Assembly (NCBI RefSeq): GCF_018863395.1 | Contig: NZ_JAHKRR010000010.1 | Span: 1-41,297 of the forward strand | Direction: 5' to 3' | DNA length: 41,297 bases | DNA from: Sinomicrobium weinanense | GTDB lineage: Bacteria; Bacteroidota; Bacteroidia; Flavobacteriales; Flavobacteriaceae | In this document: piece after piece, positions 1 through 8,650 of the stretch | Numbering within the stretch: position 1 is the stretch's first letter | Layout of the letters: each line of letters starts with the position of its first letter | Program-made: the position numbers and the translations under genes | Notes under the pieces: model-generated | Databases searched by the model: none | Told to the model about the DNA's origin: nothing | Seen by the model: the letters and a program-made list of their open reading frames with translations, nothing else

Positions 1-38
1 AATCTCTGGGGAATAAATCTCCAAGAGAGTACAAACCC

Positions 39-68
39 AGATTGGGGGAAGAATTCTTCCCCCAATCT
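39..68. repeat. Perfect 30-bp palindrome
   Basis: AGATTGGGGGAAGAA is followed directly by its exact reverse complement, centred on GAATTC. As RNA it would form a stem of about 13 bp with a tetraloop. It lies just past the stop of the last lipoprotein gene, so it could end the T6SS operon, although no U-run follows on either strand. It could also mark the edge of an inserted or lost segment, since the neighbouring gene looks cut short. Confidence 0.85.
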
Positions 69-75
69 AATGATA

Positions 76-453
76 TTAATGAAAATTTATTGAATTTAGA
101 GGTGTCTTAGATTGGGTAAGCCTACAATTATAATCTTGCCCTTTAATGAACGGGTCATAGTCCATGATAAGATTTTCACCGGATCTCAGGCTATCTATAG
201 TTTTTAATATACGTTCGGATATATATTTCTTTTTTAAATTTTTATCGGTTACAGGAGTATCTGTACCATAAAATAGTGTATAAAACTCTTTAAGAAATAC
301 TTCTCCTTCACTAACACTATCACTAGGATGCGTGGAGACGTGGATACCGCTTTGATTGTTTATGTTTGCATTATTAGTTTGTGCCTTTTGCTTGCAACCA
401 ACAATAATTAATAATGCTACTATCTGAAGAATTATTTTTTTCCATAAAGACAT
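76..453 (-). CDS. Small lipoprotein, DUF3828-like, probably truncated
   Basis: This 125-aa protein has a lipoprotein signal ending in LLIIVGC, so it should be anchored in the envelope. The middle (VFLKEFYTLFYG, then YISERILKTIDSL and DYDPFIKGQDYN) resembles DUF3828-type proteins. From memory, that family continues for about 50 more residues after the D-Y-D-P-F...QD motif. Here the frame stops about 15 residues later with a tail that does not look family-like, next to a perfect palindrome. A frameshift or deletion is therefore likely. It is the last of three lipoprotein genes behind a T6SS toxin gene, separated from the previous one by 7 bp. It may be a decayed immunity gene. The family call rests on motif memory only. 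Confidence 0.55.
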   Translation of the reverse strand: MSLWKKIILQIVALLIIVGCKQKAQTNNANINNQSGIHVSTHPSDSVSEGEVFLKEFYTLFYGTDTPVTDKNLKKKYISERILKTIDSLRSGENLIMDYDPFIKGQDYNCRLTQSKTPLNSINFH

Positions 454-460
454 CGTACAA

Positions 461-1126
461 TTATTCCATGTCTTTCAACTCATAAAATATTTCTTCCCAT
501 TCTCCATCAGGTTGTAGTTGAATTTTATACGTTAACTGTTTACAACAACCAGATGGATGACTTATTGTTAATGTTTTTTCTTCATTATTTATTTCTACAG
601 GAAAAAAACGTATTTTATTTGTAAGATTGTCATCCAGTTCAAATTGCCCATCTTCCTTCTGTATATAATAATTATAACTCGGACCTCCATTTCCACCCTC
701 TGAATTTGTTATGGCAAAGTCTTCTCTTTTGTCAAAATTAAAATCCGAAATGACTATATTTTTGTACGATTCTACTCCAAAACCTGTTTTAATTACTGAA
801 TCTTTAGATTGATAAAATGAATGAGTGGTTAACTCTTGGGGATAATACCAAAATTCTGGATTGTATTCAATATTCTGTATCTGATTAGTTTTTATATTAG
901 TTATTTGGATATTAACACTTAGTATTTGATTACTTTTAGGATCTACTTCATCTGGAAAAATGTTATATTCATGTTTTTCAGAAGAAAAATTAATTAAGGT
1001 ACTATCTTTATCGTAGTTCCTCTCTTTCTTAACTTCTCCCTTATGTTTCTCTGATTTTTCCTGACCTCTACAACTAATAAATAGAAGAATTAATAATATT
1101 ATAATCGATCGATTTTTTAAATTCAT
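461..1126 (-). CDS. XAC2610-like lipoprotein, candidate immunity protein
   Basis: This 221-aa lipoprotein has a signal ending in LLFISC at residues 14-19. Its C-terminal half matches the XAC2610-related fold: an IVISDFNFDKREDFAI strand with an Asp-rich, possibly calcium-binding stretch (about residues 125-140), a GGNGGPSYNYYI segment, and a paired-cysteine strand SGCCKQLTY. XAC2610 of Xanthomonas citri is the immunity lipoprotein that blocks a lysozyme-like T4SS effector. Here the gene is two genes downstream of a T6SS effector with a GH104 lysozyme-like domain, so the parallel is strong. It most likely sits in the outer membrane facing the periplasm and inhibits the glycosidase domain. Spacing to the preceding gene is 12 bp. 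The pairing is inferred from position and family. Confidence 0.68.
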   Translation of the reverse strand: MNLKNRSIIILLILLFISCRGQEKSEKHKGEVKKERNYDKDSTLINFSSEKHEYNIFPDEVDPKSNQILSVNIQITNIKTNQIQNIEYNPEFWYYPQELTTHSFYQSKDSVIKTGFGVESYKNIVISDFNFDKREDFAITNSEGGNGGPSYNYYIQKEDGQFELDDNLTNKIRFFPVEINNEEKTLTISHPSGCCKQLTYKIQLQPDGEWEEIFYELKDME

Positions 1127-1138
1127 ATCAGAAGGTTT

Positions 1139-1720
1139 TTATATCAATAAATTAAGATAAACCAATAGTTGATTTTTATTTTTCCATTTTAACCAATAAA
1201 CAATACCTCTTGTATTATTTTTTATTTGAACCCAGTTTTCTTTTATCTGTATTACTTCTACTTCATCATCATCTTGCCAAACTGTTATGTCTATGATATT
1301 TCCATTAATCGAATCTCTAGGAGGATTTTGAGTTATATCTTTACTTTCAAAACTGATTACTTGATTTTTTAAAAAACCTTTCCAATTATAAAATTCAAAG
1401 TTATTTGAGTCTTTAATATATGAATACTTTTTTTTAGAAGTCATTATTTTATATCCTCCTGAAATTTTCTCCGTACAAACAAAAAAGAGAATTCCATAGT
1501 CTGCTTTATTTAATAAAGGTATGGGGTTAGTAATTTTCTCCATATCCATAAAATTTTCGTCCCTATAAAAATTAATCTCTTCATTGCTGTTGATTACTTG
1601 TATCAATCCAATTCCCAATTCTTCTAAAAGATCATCGTTTTGATAACCTAATTCAATAGTTTTCTGAGAGTTGCACCCCAAAAACCAAAAAAACAGTAGT
1701 AATACAATTATTTGTTTCAT
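1139..1720 (-). CDS. Lipoprotein of unknown family, possible SH3-like C-terminus; candidate immunity protein
   Basis: This 193-aa protein starts with a lipoprotein signal (MKQIIVLLLFFWFLGC). The C-terminal 60 residues (VWQDDDEVEVIQIKENWVQI, then GIVYWLKWKN) look like a small SH3-type beta barrel; the rest is not recognised. Its ATG lies one base after the stop of the big toxin gene, so translation is probably coupled. Immediate linkage, small size and a lipid anchor are the usual features of an immunity protein against a periplasm-acting T6SS toxin. Since the next gene resembles lysozyme inhibitors, this one may guard against the M74-like endopeptidase domain. That assignment is a guess. The coding sequence is AT-rich, like the toxin end of the neighbouring gene. 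Confidence 0.6.
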   Translation of the reverse strand: MKQIIVLLLFFWFLGCNSQKTIELGYQNDDLLEELGIGLIQVINSNEEINFYRDENFMDMEKITNPIPLLNKADYGILFFVCTEKISGGYKIMTSKKKYSYIKDSNNFEFYNWKGFLKNQVISFESKDITQNPPRDSINGNIIDITVWQDDDEVEVIQIKENWVQIKNNTRGIVYWLKWKNKNQLLVYLNLLI

Positions 1721-1721
1721 T

Positions 1722-4700
1722 TTATCTTAGTCCTAAGTGAAAGTGATTTTTATGAATAGCAGTTGCTTTTCCCGTTGTATTTTTTATGCTCGTCTTATAT
1801 GCATAATTTTTATTAAATCCCCATTTTGTGGCTATTCCGAGAATATTTTCTAAAACGGTTACGAATTTATCTTCTGTTCCGTATGTTTTCATTGCGGCAG
1901 ACCATAAAACCTCTCCTTGACTATTGGCACTCCCCGGGTATCTAATATCAATATCATTACCTATTTTATGTCCAGAATGTCCAATATTTCGACTATCATT
2001 TGCGGATATATCATTGTAGTATAATGTTCCTGAAAATCCATTCTTGGGTAAGGAATACAAAAAGCCATAGAAAGCGGCTGCTACTTTTTCATCAATCCAA
2101 TTATCTCCTCCTTTATCTCTTGCTCCATATCGCCCCCAATTTGGTCCAGTTTCAGTGAATGGTAATAAATTATGATCATTCTTTTCCAAAATATAAGTTT
2201 TGATCAACTTTCCTTTATCATATATATTATATCCATATTTATTTGAGGTATTTGAAATCATTACTTTTGAAAACGTAAATTTATCAATTTCAATTTTATA
2301 TTTATTCATATCGCCCAATACGGCTTGTTCATCGCTGCAACATTCTATACCAAAAATTTCTTTCAAAAACCCTTCTTCTATGTGTAAAGATGTTTTCCCT
2401 GCCAGTTCTTCCTTTAAGTATTTATCATACTCATTTAACAACGTTGTCAATTTTTCTTCCCTTTGTCCATATCCTGCTCCAGGAAGACTTGCCCATTCAT
2501 TTGCACATTTATTAATGGCTTCCTTTATATGACCATTCTTTATTTCATTAATAGCTTTCTTTTTACTAATGACCAAAAATGCGCCATAAGCATCTTGTGC
2601 TTTTTTAGAAAAAGACTCTAAATTGTGCTTCCTCTTATATGCCAACCATTTTTCGTCTGTAGTTCTCCAAAATTTTAAGGGGTTACTATTCCAGTTCGTT
2701 CTTGTAATTTGATATGCTCCAGCAGCAGTGGAATCATGTTTGGATATATATACATCAGGATGAGTAGACATATCTTTACCATGATCCTTAAATGAACTTC
2801 CTCCAACAATTCGGGTATACCCTCCTTCATCTGATGTGCCTTCTCCTATTCTTAACATTCTTAAAAACGCCCTCACCTTAGCCTCACACTCACAAACACC
2901 TTTTTCTTCTGTTTTAGGTTCAAACGCCTTCTCCACCATCACATAATTCTCACTCTCCCTGCAGTGCTCTTTATGGCTTTTTTGTTTAAAGACCACTATC
3001 GGGTTGGAATAAAACCCGATCTTGTCATCAATCTTAACCAGAGCCATTAACTTGCTTGAAGTGCCTTCCGTGCTCAGTCCTTCCGGGGGGACTTTAATTA
3101 ACAATTCACCCTTATTGTTTATCTGAGCATCTTTCTCTACATGTATACAACGGTCTTCTTTAAACTTTTCTGTTATCTCTTTCCAACTTAATTTTTGGTT
3201 TGTTTTAAGGAAACTATGCCTCTCTTTGAGTTCGAAAAAATAAACGTCTACTTTTTCCCCGACCATATTCGTAAGGTACAGTTTATAGAAAAAAGGGTCG
3301 TCTTTATGGATGTGTTTGTATTTTTTAGTATCAGGTGAATCGGTAAAATACTGGTCTATAACATTTACCGATTTTTTTACTATCAATCTATAACGGGAAG
3401 GGTAGCTTTCCTTATGACTGTCGCCTTTTATTTTCAGATCAGCGTCCTGCGGGGTTATTTTAAAATACAACTCACCATAGGCTTCCTTAAAAATATTACC
3501 AGAAGCTCCCTGCTCCTCTATTTTTTGCCATATATCTTTAGTAATAACAAAACTGTGCTTAAACTCCGTTTCCTGATCAACAACAAGACCTTTTTGTTCG
3601 TACACTATATTATGCCCTGTAAAATCGATATCAAATACCTGTATATCTACTTTTTCTCCCTTTAAGCCAATGTGTTTTACATAAACAGTAACTTCCTGGT
3701 CAACCCCGGCTTTTCTAATCTTACTACCGTCATTATCGGCCCATTGGCCTTCTGTGATTTCACACTCAATGGCCTCGAAATTGAGTGTGGCAGCCTGTTT
3801 TTCATCTGTAATCCAGGCTTTCAGGGTGTATTTTCCCTTATGCAGGTGATCGACCCTTAATCCCTTGTTCTGCCCTTTATTTTGAAAACCGAGAATTTCT
3901 TTACCATCCCTAAACAGCTTCCAATGTACTTTTTCTGTTCCTTTCAGGTCGGGAAATATAAGCTCGTCGGCTTTAAACTCCCCTGTACTGCCTATTTTAG
4001 GTTGTTTGGTGATCTCTATCCCTTTTACTTCGTTGCGGGTCACGGTTATTTTTGCCGAATCACTTCCTTTACCATCATATTTTTTGCTTGCGTTCTGGCC
4101 TTCAAATACTGTTGAAGCCTCAACCACATAGTCCCCTAAGTCATGAAAAGTTTTAGTGAATTTCTGTTTGCCATCAGCTTCATCATAGGGCCTCCGGCCA
4201 AGCTGCCATTTAATGGCTGCGGTTTCTTCATCCGTAACTTTATCGCTAAAACGCATTTTTGAAACCGAAAAAGTAACATCTTCTCCCGGTCTGATCACAG
4301 TACTCGATGCCTTTATCCCTAAAACTGCATTATCTTTTATTGTTATACTGTGGGTTTTGGCTTCTTCCTTTTGTCCTTCCAACCATACTTTAACCGTATA
4401 AGTTCCGTTGGCTTCAAAAATTTTACTATAACCCGCTTTTCCTTCTTCTTTGTCTCCTATAAGTATACCATTGCTGTCATACGTTGCCCAGCGTATTCTA
4501 TTTTGCTCTTCTTGTGTCGGTTTATACTTATAGTCAGCCACAAAACTATGAGGTACTTTTTTATTTCCTTCGCTTATTCCTTTGACACCTTGCAGTTGAT
4601 TTTCTTCTACTACTACATCTATGCTCGGTTTTTTATCTTCCCAGTTGGGGGTAACCCCATCGTCTTTAAACTCTCTCCCGTAAGCCGTAACCCTATAATT

Positions 4701-5486
4701 TCCAGGTTCTTCAAAATGTATTTCAAACTCTTTTCCGGTATTTCTGTATATTGCCAGTTGTTTGCCAAATTTTTCGCCATGACCTTCCGAGACCACCCAT
4801 CCTATTTGCCCGGCTTCTTTTTCATTTGGGTTTTTTGTATAGCTATTCCCCATATTATAATACCCGAATACAGAAAAATGACAGGTTTCCCCTTTTTGCA
4901 GCCAGATTTTTTGGGGCGTTCCGTTCTTTTGCTTTCTGGGTTTCTCTTTGAGTGCTATGGTTTTGACAGCTACTCTTTTTAACGGAACCTCTTCTTTCAG
5001 GGCTTCCTGTTCTTCGCCTTCATGTAAGTCATCAGATAAATTTTCATCGGCATGGGCTACATTGGCGGCCGAAAGTTGTTGTGCCTGCCCGTGAAACAGT
5101 ACGCTTATCTTTCCCGTATATACACATTCCAGTGTAGCCTTTTCCAGCAGGGGCAGGTGACCGTGAACATCGGCGTTTTCATAGGCATCCTTCCATTTTT
5201 CGGGGAACTTGTAGGCACAGTCTGTCTTTTTACCATTATTCTGGGCGGTTAGGTATTTGCATACACCAAATTTCAGTCCCTCAAAATCCCGATCGGCATC
5301 GGTGGCCAGTATTTTATCCTGTCCGGAGGCATCGTTAATGGATACTTTGTCCTGGCTGGTAACCTTGAGCTGGGCAGGGATGCTTCCCTGATCGCATTGG
5401 CAGATCGCTCCCTTACAAACCAATATACCGGTATTTTTAGCCTCTTTTTCCTCAATAGCGCTTTTTTCTTCGGTAGTGGTACTCAT
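1722..5486 (-). CDS. T6SS specialised effector: PAAR-like DUF4280, Ig-like repeats, GH104 transglycosylase, M74/LAS peptidase
   Basis: 1254 aa with no signal peptide. Residues about 18-135 match DUF4280 (PAAR-like; Cys-rich with KGAICQCDQGS and FGVCKYLTAQ), which caps the VgrG spike. Residues about 195-575 hold four Ig/PKD-like repeats, each ending in a strand such as GNYRVTAYG or GKYTLKAWIT, and about 590-830 is further beta-rich sequence. Residues about 868-1025 resemble lambda endolysin R (GH104): putative catalytic E882 in IGEGTSDEGGY, AAGAYQ at 921-926 and WASLPGAGYGQ at 998-1008. Residues about 1060-1254 resemble the M74 (MepA) LAS metallopeptidases: SGHKIGNDID gives H1173 and D1180, and HKNHFHL gives H1248 and H1250. 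Glycan strands and peptide cross-links could thus be cut by one protein. The start overlaps the upstream stop (ATGA), and three lipoprotein genes follow. The coding sequence looks more AT-rich past about position 2876, where the toxin domains begin. Confidence 0.87.
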   Translation of the reverse strand: MSTTTEEKSAIEEKEAKNTGILVCKGAICQCDQGSIPAQLKVTSQDKVSINDASGQDKILATDADRDFEGLKFGVCKYLTAQNNGKKTDCAYKFPEKWKDAYENADVHGHLPLLEKATLECVYTGKISVLFHGQAQQLSAANVAHADENLSDDLHEGEEQEALKEEVPLKRVAVKTIALKEKPRKQKNGTPQKIWLQKGETCHFSVFGYYNMGNSYTKNPNEKEAGQIGWVVSEGHGEKFGKQLAIYRNTGKEFEIHFEEPGNYRVTAYGREFKDDGVTPNWEDKKPSIDVVVEENQLQGVKGISEGNKKVPHSFVADYKYKPTQEEQNRIRWATYDSNGILIGDKEEGKAGYSKIFEANGTYTVKVWLEGQKEEAKTHSITIKDNAVLGIKASSTVIRPGEDVTFSVSKMRFSDKVTDEETAAIKWQLGRRPYDEADGKQKFTKTFHDLGDYVVEASTVFEGQNASKKYDGKGSDSAKITVTRNEVKGIEITKQPKIGSTGEFKADELIFPDLKGTEKVHWKLFRDGKEILGFQNKGQNKGLRVDHLHKGKYTLKAWITDEKQAATLNFEAIECEITEGQWADNDGSKIRKAGVDQEVTVYVKHIGLKGEKVDIQVFDIDFTGHNIVYEQKGLVVDQETEFKHSFVITKDIWQKIEEQGASGNIFKEAYGELYFKITPQDADLKIKGDSHKESYPSRYRLIVKKSVNVIDQYFTDSPDTKKYKHIHKDDPFFYKLYLTNMVGEKVDVYFFELKERHSFLKTNQKLSWKEITEKFKEDRCIHVEKDAQINNKGELLIKVPPEGLSTEGTSSKLMALVKIDDKIGFYSNPIVVFKQKSHKEHCRESENYVMVEKAFEPKTEEKGVCECEAKVRAFLRMLRIGEGTSDEGGYTRIVGGSSFKDHGKDMSTHPDVYISKHDSTAAGAYQITRTNWNSNPLKFWRTTDEKWLAYKRKHNLESFSKKAQDAYGAFLVISKKKAINEIKNGHIKEAINKCANEWASLPGAGYGQREEKLTTLLNEYDKYLKEELAGKTSLHIEEGFLKEIFGIECCSDEQAVLGDMNKYKIEIDKFTFSKVMISNTSNKYGYNIYDKGKLIKTYILEKNDHNLLPFTETGPNWGRYGARDKGGDNWIDEKVAAAFYGFLYSLPKNGFSGTLYYNDISANDSRNIGHSGHKIGNDIDIRYPGSANSQGEVLWSAAMKTYGTEDKFVTVLENILGIATKWGFNKNYAYKTSIKNTTGKATAIHKNHFHLGLR

Positions 5487-6343
5487 AGCCTGTGTATCTT
5501 AATGGTTCTTTGGTGGTATTCCTCTCCTTTTATGAATAAGGACTGTTCTGAATTTACCTTCTGAATATATTGGTGGCCGGAGTCAAGAAAATACGTTGCT
5601 TTCAGGTCCCCTTTTAATTCATTTGTTGACTGTACAACTATATTCCTGCTTTTAAGTGATCTATTGCAACGTTCCAGATCTATAACATCGGAAACGAGCT
5701 TTCCGTTTACGGTTATACTTTTCGGAACCTTATCCTGCATCCGGATATGGTTAACGGTATTAAAAGTGATTTTTTGCCATAACAGCCCGCCAACCATATG
5801 CGTGCCCGTTGCTTCTTTGTCCACGCCGTAAAAATGATAGAAATTACAGAAATAACAATTGATAAACGGGTTTCGTTCAATGGCCTCCTGAACCTTTTCA
5901 TCATTATCGAGTTTGGCATTACGCATGGCTATAAATCTGTCTACAACATCACCGGTATACCGCAAGGTGATATCTTTCTTTTTTTCCTTCCATACTTCCC
6001 TGATCTCATCCAGGTTAACAGCCTCGATATATGTTCCATCTATCATTTGTTTTATTTGCAGCTTATCCAGTACTTCTTCTCCTTTCCGGATGACATAGTC
6101 GAATGCTGTCTTAGGAGGTAATCCATTGACCAGATAGTCGCTCTTTTCGATCGTGTAATACAGAAAAGGGGCCTGGTTATCTGCGGCTGTACAGCTCATT
6201 TTTATTGTAAAAGTGATATGATTCAGCGCATATCTCGGAACAAAATATTCTTCTTTAACGGACACTTTGTAGGTTATTATTCCCTTCCAGGGTTTGGGAA
6301 TAACTTCTTTAATAGCAATAAGTACAGGGTTCAACCGGTTCAT
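5483..6343 (-). CDS. VgrG-linked protein of unknown function, possible effector adaptor
   Basis: This 286-aa protein has no signal peptide or membrane segment and matches no family I recognise. It is rich in aromatic and basic residues, has one CxxC (NCYFCNFYHFYG, about residue 163) and appears alpha/beta. Its ATG lies two bases after the vgrG stop, and its stop overlaps the effector start by four bases, so the three genes are almost certainly translated together. In Proteobacteria the gene between VgrG and a PAAR effector often encodes a loading adaptor (DUF4123, DUF2169 or DUF1795). None of those signatures is visible, so this may be the Bacteroidota counterpart. That role is inferred from gene order alone. 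Confidence 0.7.
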   Translation of the reverse strand: MNRLNPVLIAIKEVIPKPWKGIITYKVSVKEEYFVPRYALNHITFTIKMSCTAADNQAPFLYYTIEKSDYLVNGLPPKTAFDYVIRKGEEVLDKLQIKQMIDGTYIEAVNLDEIREVWKEKKKDITLRYTGDVVDRFIAMRNAKLDNDEKVQEAIERNPFINCYFCNFYHFYGVDKEATGTHMVGGLLWQKITFNTVNHIRMQDKVPKSITVNGKLVSDVIDLERCNRSLKSRNIVVQSTNELKGDLKATYFLDSGHQYIQKVNSEQSLFIKGEEYHQRTIKIHRL

Positions 6344-6345
6344 GT

Positions 6346-8133
6346 TCAGAACAGTTTCAATTTGTCCCCACTTTGTACATCCACCATTTTGTTCGACGCC
6401 AGCACCATATCTTCCCGGGTACTGTCTATCCTTACCTTTTCTGCATTCTGTTCTATGTTTTTGGCCGATATCACGGTGTTTTCATCGGATTGCATCGTTG
6501 CGTTCTGCGCGGCAACATTAAACTCTTTTCCGGTGTAGATACTGGTGTTATCACCTGCTCCCATACTGATATTCTCACTGGCGCTGATGTCTACATTCTT
6601 ACCGTTCAGGCTTATGGTCTCCGGGGCGGTAACTTCTATATTGCCCTGCCCGTCCATAAACCAGGTATTCCCTGAAGGGTCTTCGATAAAAATGCTTCCC
6701 TCGGCATCGTTCATCTTTATTTTGGTACCGCTGCGACTGTGGATCACTTTAAGATCGTTACCGGCCGTAGCATAACCGCTCTTCTGGCTGCCATTATACA
6801 TGGTCCCGGTGATATAGGGTTTTTCGGCATTGCCTCCTTCGAAGGCCACCAGTACTTCTTCTCCCTTTTCCGGGACAAAATAAAAACCTTTATTCCCGCC
6901 TCCGTGAGGCTGCACCATACGTATCCACGGGCTCTCGTAGTCCCAATGGAACCTGACCTTTACCCGGCCGAGCCCCCTGGGGTCGTTGTTGTCAGTAACC
7001 ACGGCGGGTTGAGTTTCTGCCACGGGTGGGGTGAGTACGTTGGTGTAAGGCGGGGCCTCTACCGTATCGGGGACGGCGGTAAAATCATTACTGTAATTGC
7101 CTGTTTCATCACATAGATGATGTATAGCGGTAATGTAATAGCTTCCGAAAGATTCTTCTTTTACCCCATCGGCCGGGTCTCCTGTCAGGGAATATCTGGG
7201 TTCTATTATACTTACAATATCCCCGATCCGCAAGCCGGTCTCTGTGGAAACTCCTTTGGCTGTGACCAATCCGGCTGCCTTGCCCTGTAACTGGGTCCTG
7301 ACCCTGTCGTGCAGATGGCTCTGGGCATTACCGGCGGTTATAGGATGATGGTAATACAACCCGGCCCCATTGTCCGGGAATATCTTTCTGGAAGCCTGGA
7401 GCATGGCCTGGGTAAGCCCGCGGGATTCATGCCCTATTTCCCCGGAGCCTATCCTTTGGGTTTCGGCATATTCCGCGTCATACCCCATATATTGAAAGCC
7501 CAGGGGCTTTATGCCCATCTGCCGGCTGAATTGGGATACATTCTGCCCGTAAACCAGGGAAAAATATCGGGGTTGAGGCTTGCCAAAAACCACTTCCGTA
7601 CCGTTGTAGTAAAACCATTTTCCCTTTTTCCTTGCCAAACGGCACAAAAAAGCAAAGTTACTTTCTTTGTATTGTACGGTATAGTCCAGGGCAATATCCT
7701 TGTCTATTTCCATATTGAGCTTTAGGCGCTCCTTATATGAGCCCATTGTATTCCAGACTACGGCAGACAGGTCTTCGCCAATATAAGACCTGGTATCGGG
7801 GACCCCATCCAGTAATACGGTAGGGCTGGTACCGGAAATAACGACTTCTCCTGCTGCCCCGCCTTTCCTGTTTACATACACTTCTGTAACCATCCCCTGA
7901 AAAACAAGGGGATTATCGTTGCCCCTTATATTTTTAGGCCGTATCTCCATAGAAACGGACTGGCCAACATATTCCTGGGCCCTGTCTATGGCCTCCGGCA
8001 CAAAAGCCTTGGGAAGGGGTTGCTTTATAAAAAATGTGTGATGGCCAAGTACGCTTTGCGAGATTCCGATACTGGAAAACTTCACCACCGGTTCTCCATC
8101 TATTCTTATCCTGATGTCTGTTTGAATCGGCAT
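6346..8133 (-). CDS. tssI: T6SS spike protein VgrG (TssI)
   Basis: 595 aa, the usual size for a Bacteroidota VgrG without a C-terminal toxin. Residues 1 to about 350 are the gp27-like base, with YKESNFAFLCRLARKKGKWFYY at about 155-176. Residues about 378-450 are the gp5-like OB fold, recognisable from DPRGLGRVKVRFHWDYESPW, QPHGGGNKGFYFVPE and KGEEVLVAF. The end (about 455-590) is the repetitive beta-helix spike (GNIEVTAPETISLN, KNVDISASENISM). It should trimerise at the tip of the TssD tube and receive the PAAR-like effector encoded two genes downstream. The next gene begins two bases after its stop. Confidence 0.95.
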   Translation of the reverse strand: MPIQTDIRIRIDGEPVVKFSSIGISQSVLGHHTFFIKQPLPKAFVPEAIDRAQEYVGQSVSMEIRPKNIRGNDNPLVFQGMVTEVYVNRKGGAAGEVVISGTSPTVLLDGVPDTRSYIGEDLSAVVWNTMGSYKERLKLNMEIDKDIALDYTVQYKESNFAFLCRLARKKGKWFYYNGTEVVFGKPQPRYFSLVYGQNVSQFSRQMGIKPLGFQYMGYDAEYAETQRIGSGEIGHESRGLTQAMLQASRKIFPDNGAGLYYHHPITAGNAQSHLHDRVRTQLQGKAAGLVTAKGVSTETGLRIGDIVSIIEPRYSLTGDPADGVKEESFGSYYITAIHHLCDETGNYSNDFTAVPDTVEAPPYTNVLTPPVAETQPAVVTDNNDPRGLGRVKVRFHWDYESPWIRMVQPHGGGNKGFYFVPEKGEEVLVAFEGGNAEKPYITGTMYNGSQKSGYATAGNDLKVIHSRSGTKIKMNDAEGSIFIEDPSGNTWFMDGQGNIEVTAPETISLNGKNVDISASENISMGAGDNTSIYTGKEFNVAAQNATMQSDENTVISAKNIEQNAEKVRIDSTREDMVLASNKMVDVQSGDKLKLF

Positions 8134-8161
8134 GGTATATTTTTTTAAATTGAGTTTCGTT

Positions 8162-8617
8162 TTATTCCGGTACAGATCCGTTCTTTAAAAAGGCGTAAAG
8201 TCCAGGGAAGGCTTCTTCAACAGGTTTTTCCTCAAGGTCCGGGTTGCCCCCATACATCAAGCCTACCTCGATATAAGCCTCTATTTTCTTTCTTTCTTTT
8301 TTATCGACTGCAGCTATGGCATTGATAAATTCTTTCTCTCCTATAATGCCTATTAAGTCTACCAGTACGGCACCGTGGTCATATCCGGCCGAATCTGAAA
8401 AATCCAATACGGACAGTTCCCGGATGGCGTTCTCATCTCCTTCCATGGAAGCCTTTAGCAATGTGCAATAGTGATATGCGTTCTCCTCAGACTTTATAAG
8501 TAAAAGTTCACTTACTTCAATACGGTCTACATTACAAGGGGTGTTGCAGGAGAAAAACAGCAAAAAAATCACCAGGTAGAAACAGTTCCTTTTATGCTTG
8601 AGTATTTTTTTTGCCAT
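8162..8617 (-). CDS. Small lipoprotein, candidate immunity protein for the adjacent putative toxin
   Basis: This 151-aa protein has a signal ending FLLFFSC, so it should be a periplasm-facing lipoprotein. The mature part looks mainly helical (HYCTLLKASMEGDENAIREL, EKEFINAIAAVDKKERKKIEAYIEVGL split by loops) and acidic. I do not recognise the family. It lies 33 bp after a gene for a putative L,D-transpeptidase-fold toxin and 28 bp before vgrG, the normal place for a cognate immunity gene. The function is inferred from context. It could also be an unrelated envelope protein. Confidence 0.6.
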   Translation of the reverse strand: MAKKILKHKRNCFYLVIFLLFFSCNTPCNVDRIEVSELLLIKSEENAYHYCTLLKASMEGDENAIRELSVLDFSDSAGYDHGAVLVDLIGIIGEKEFINAIAAVDKKERKKIEAYIEVGLMYGGNPDLEEKPVEEAFPGLYAFLKNGSVPE

Positions 8618-8650
8618 GTCTGATCTTGTCGTTGTTTTACTACTATGTTA

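Noticed and set aside
4350-4982. Phe/Tyr-rich open frame on the plus strand within the T6SS spike gene
   Set aside because: It is a shadow of the Ig-like repeats, whose reverse strand is rich in TTT and TTC codons.
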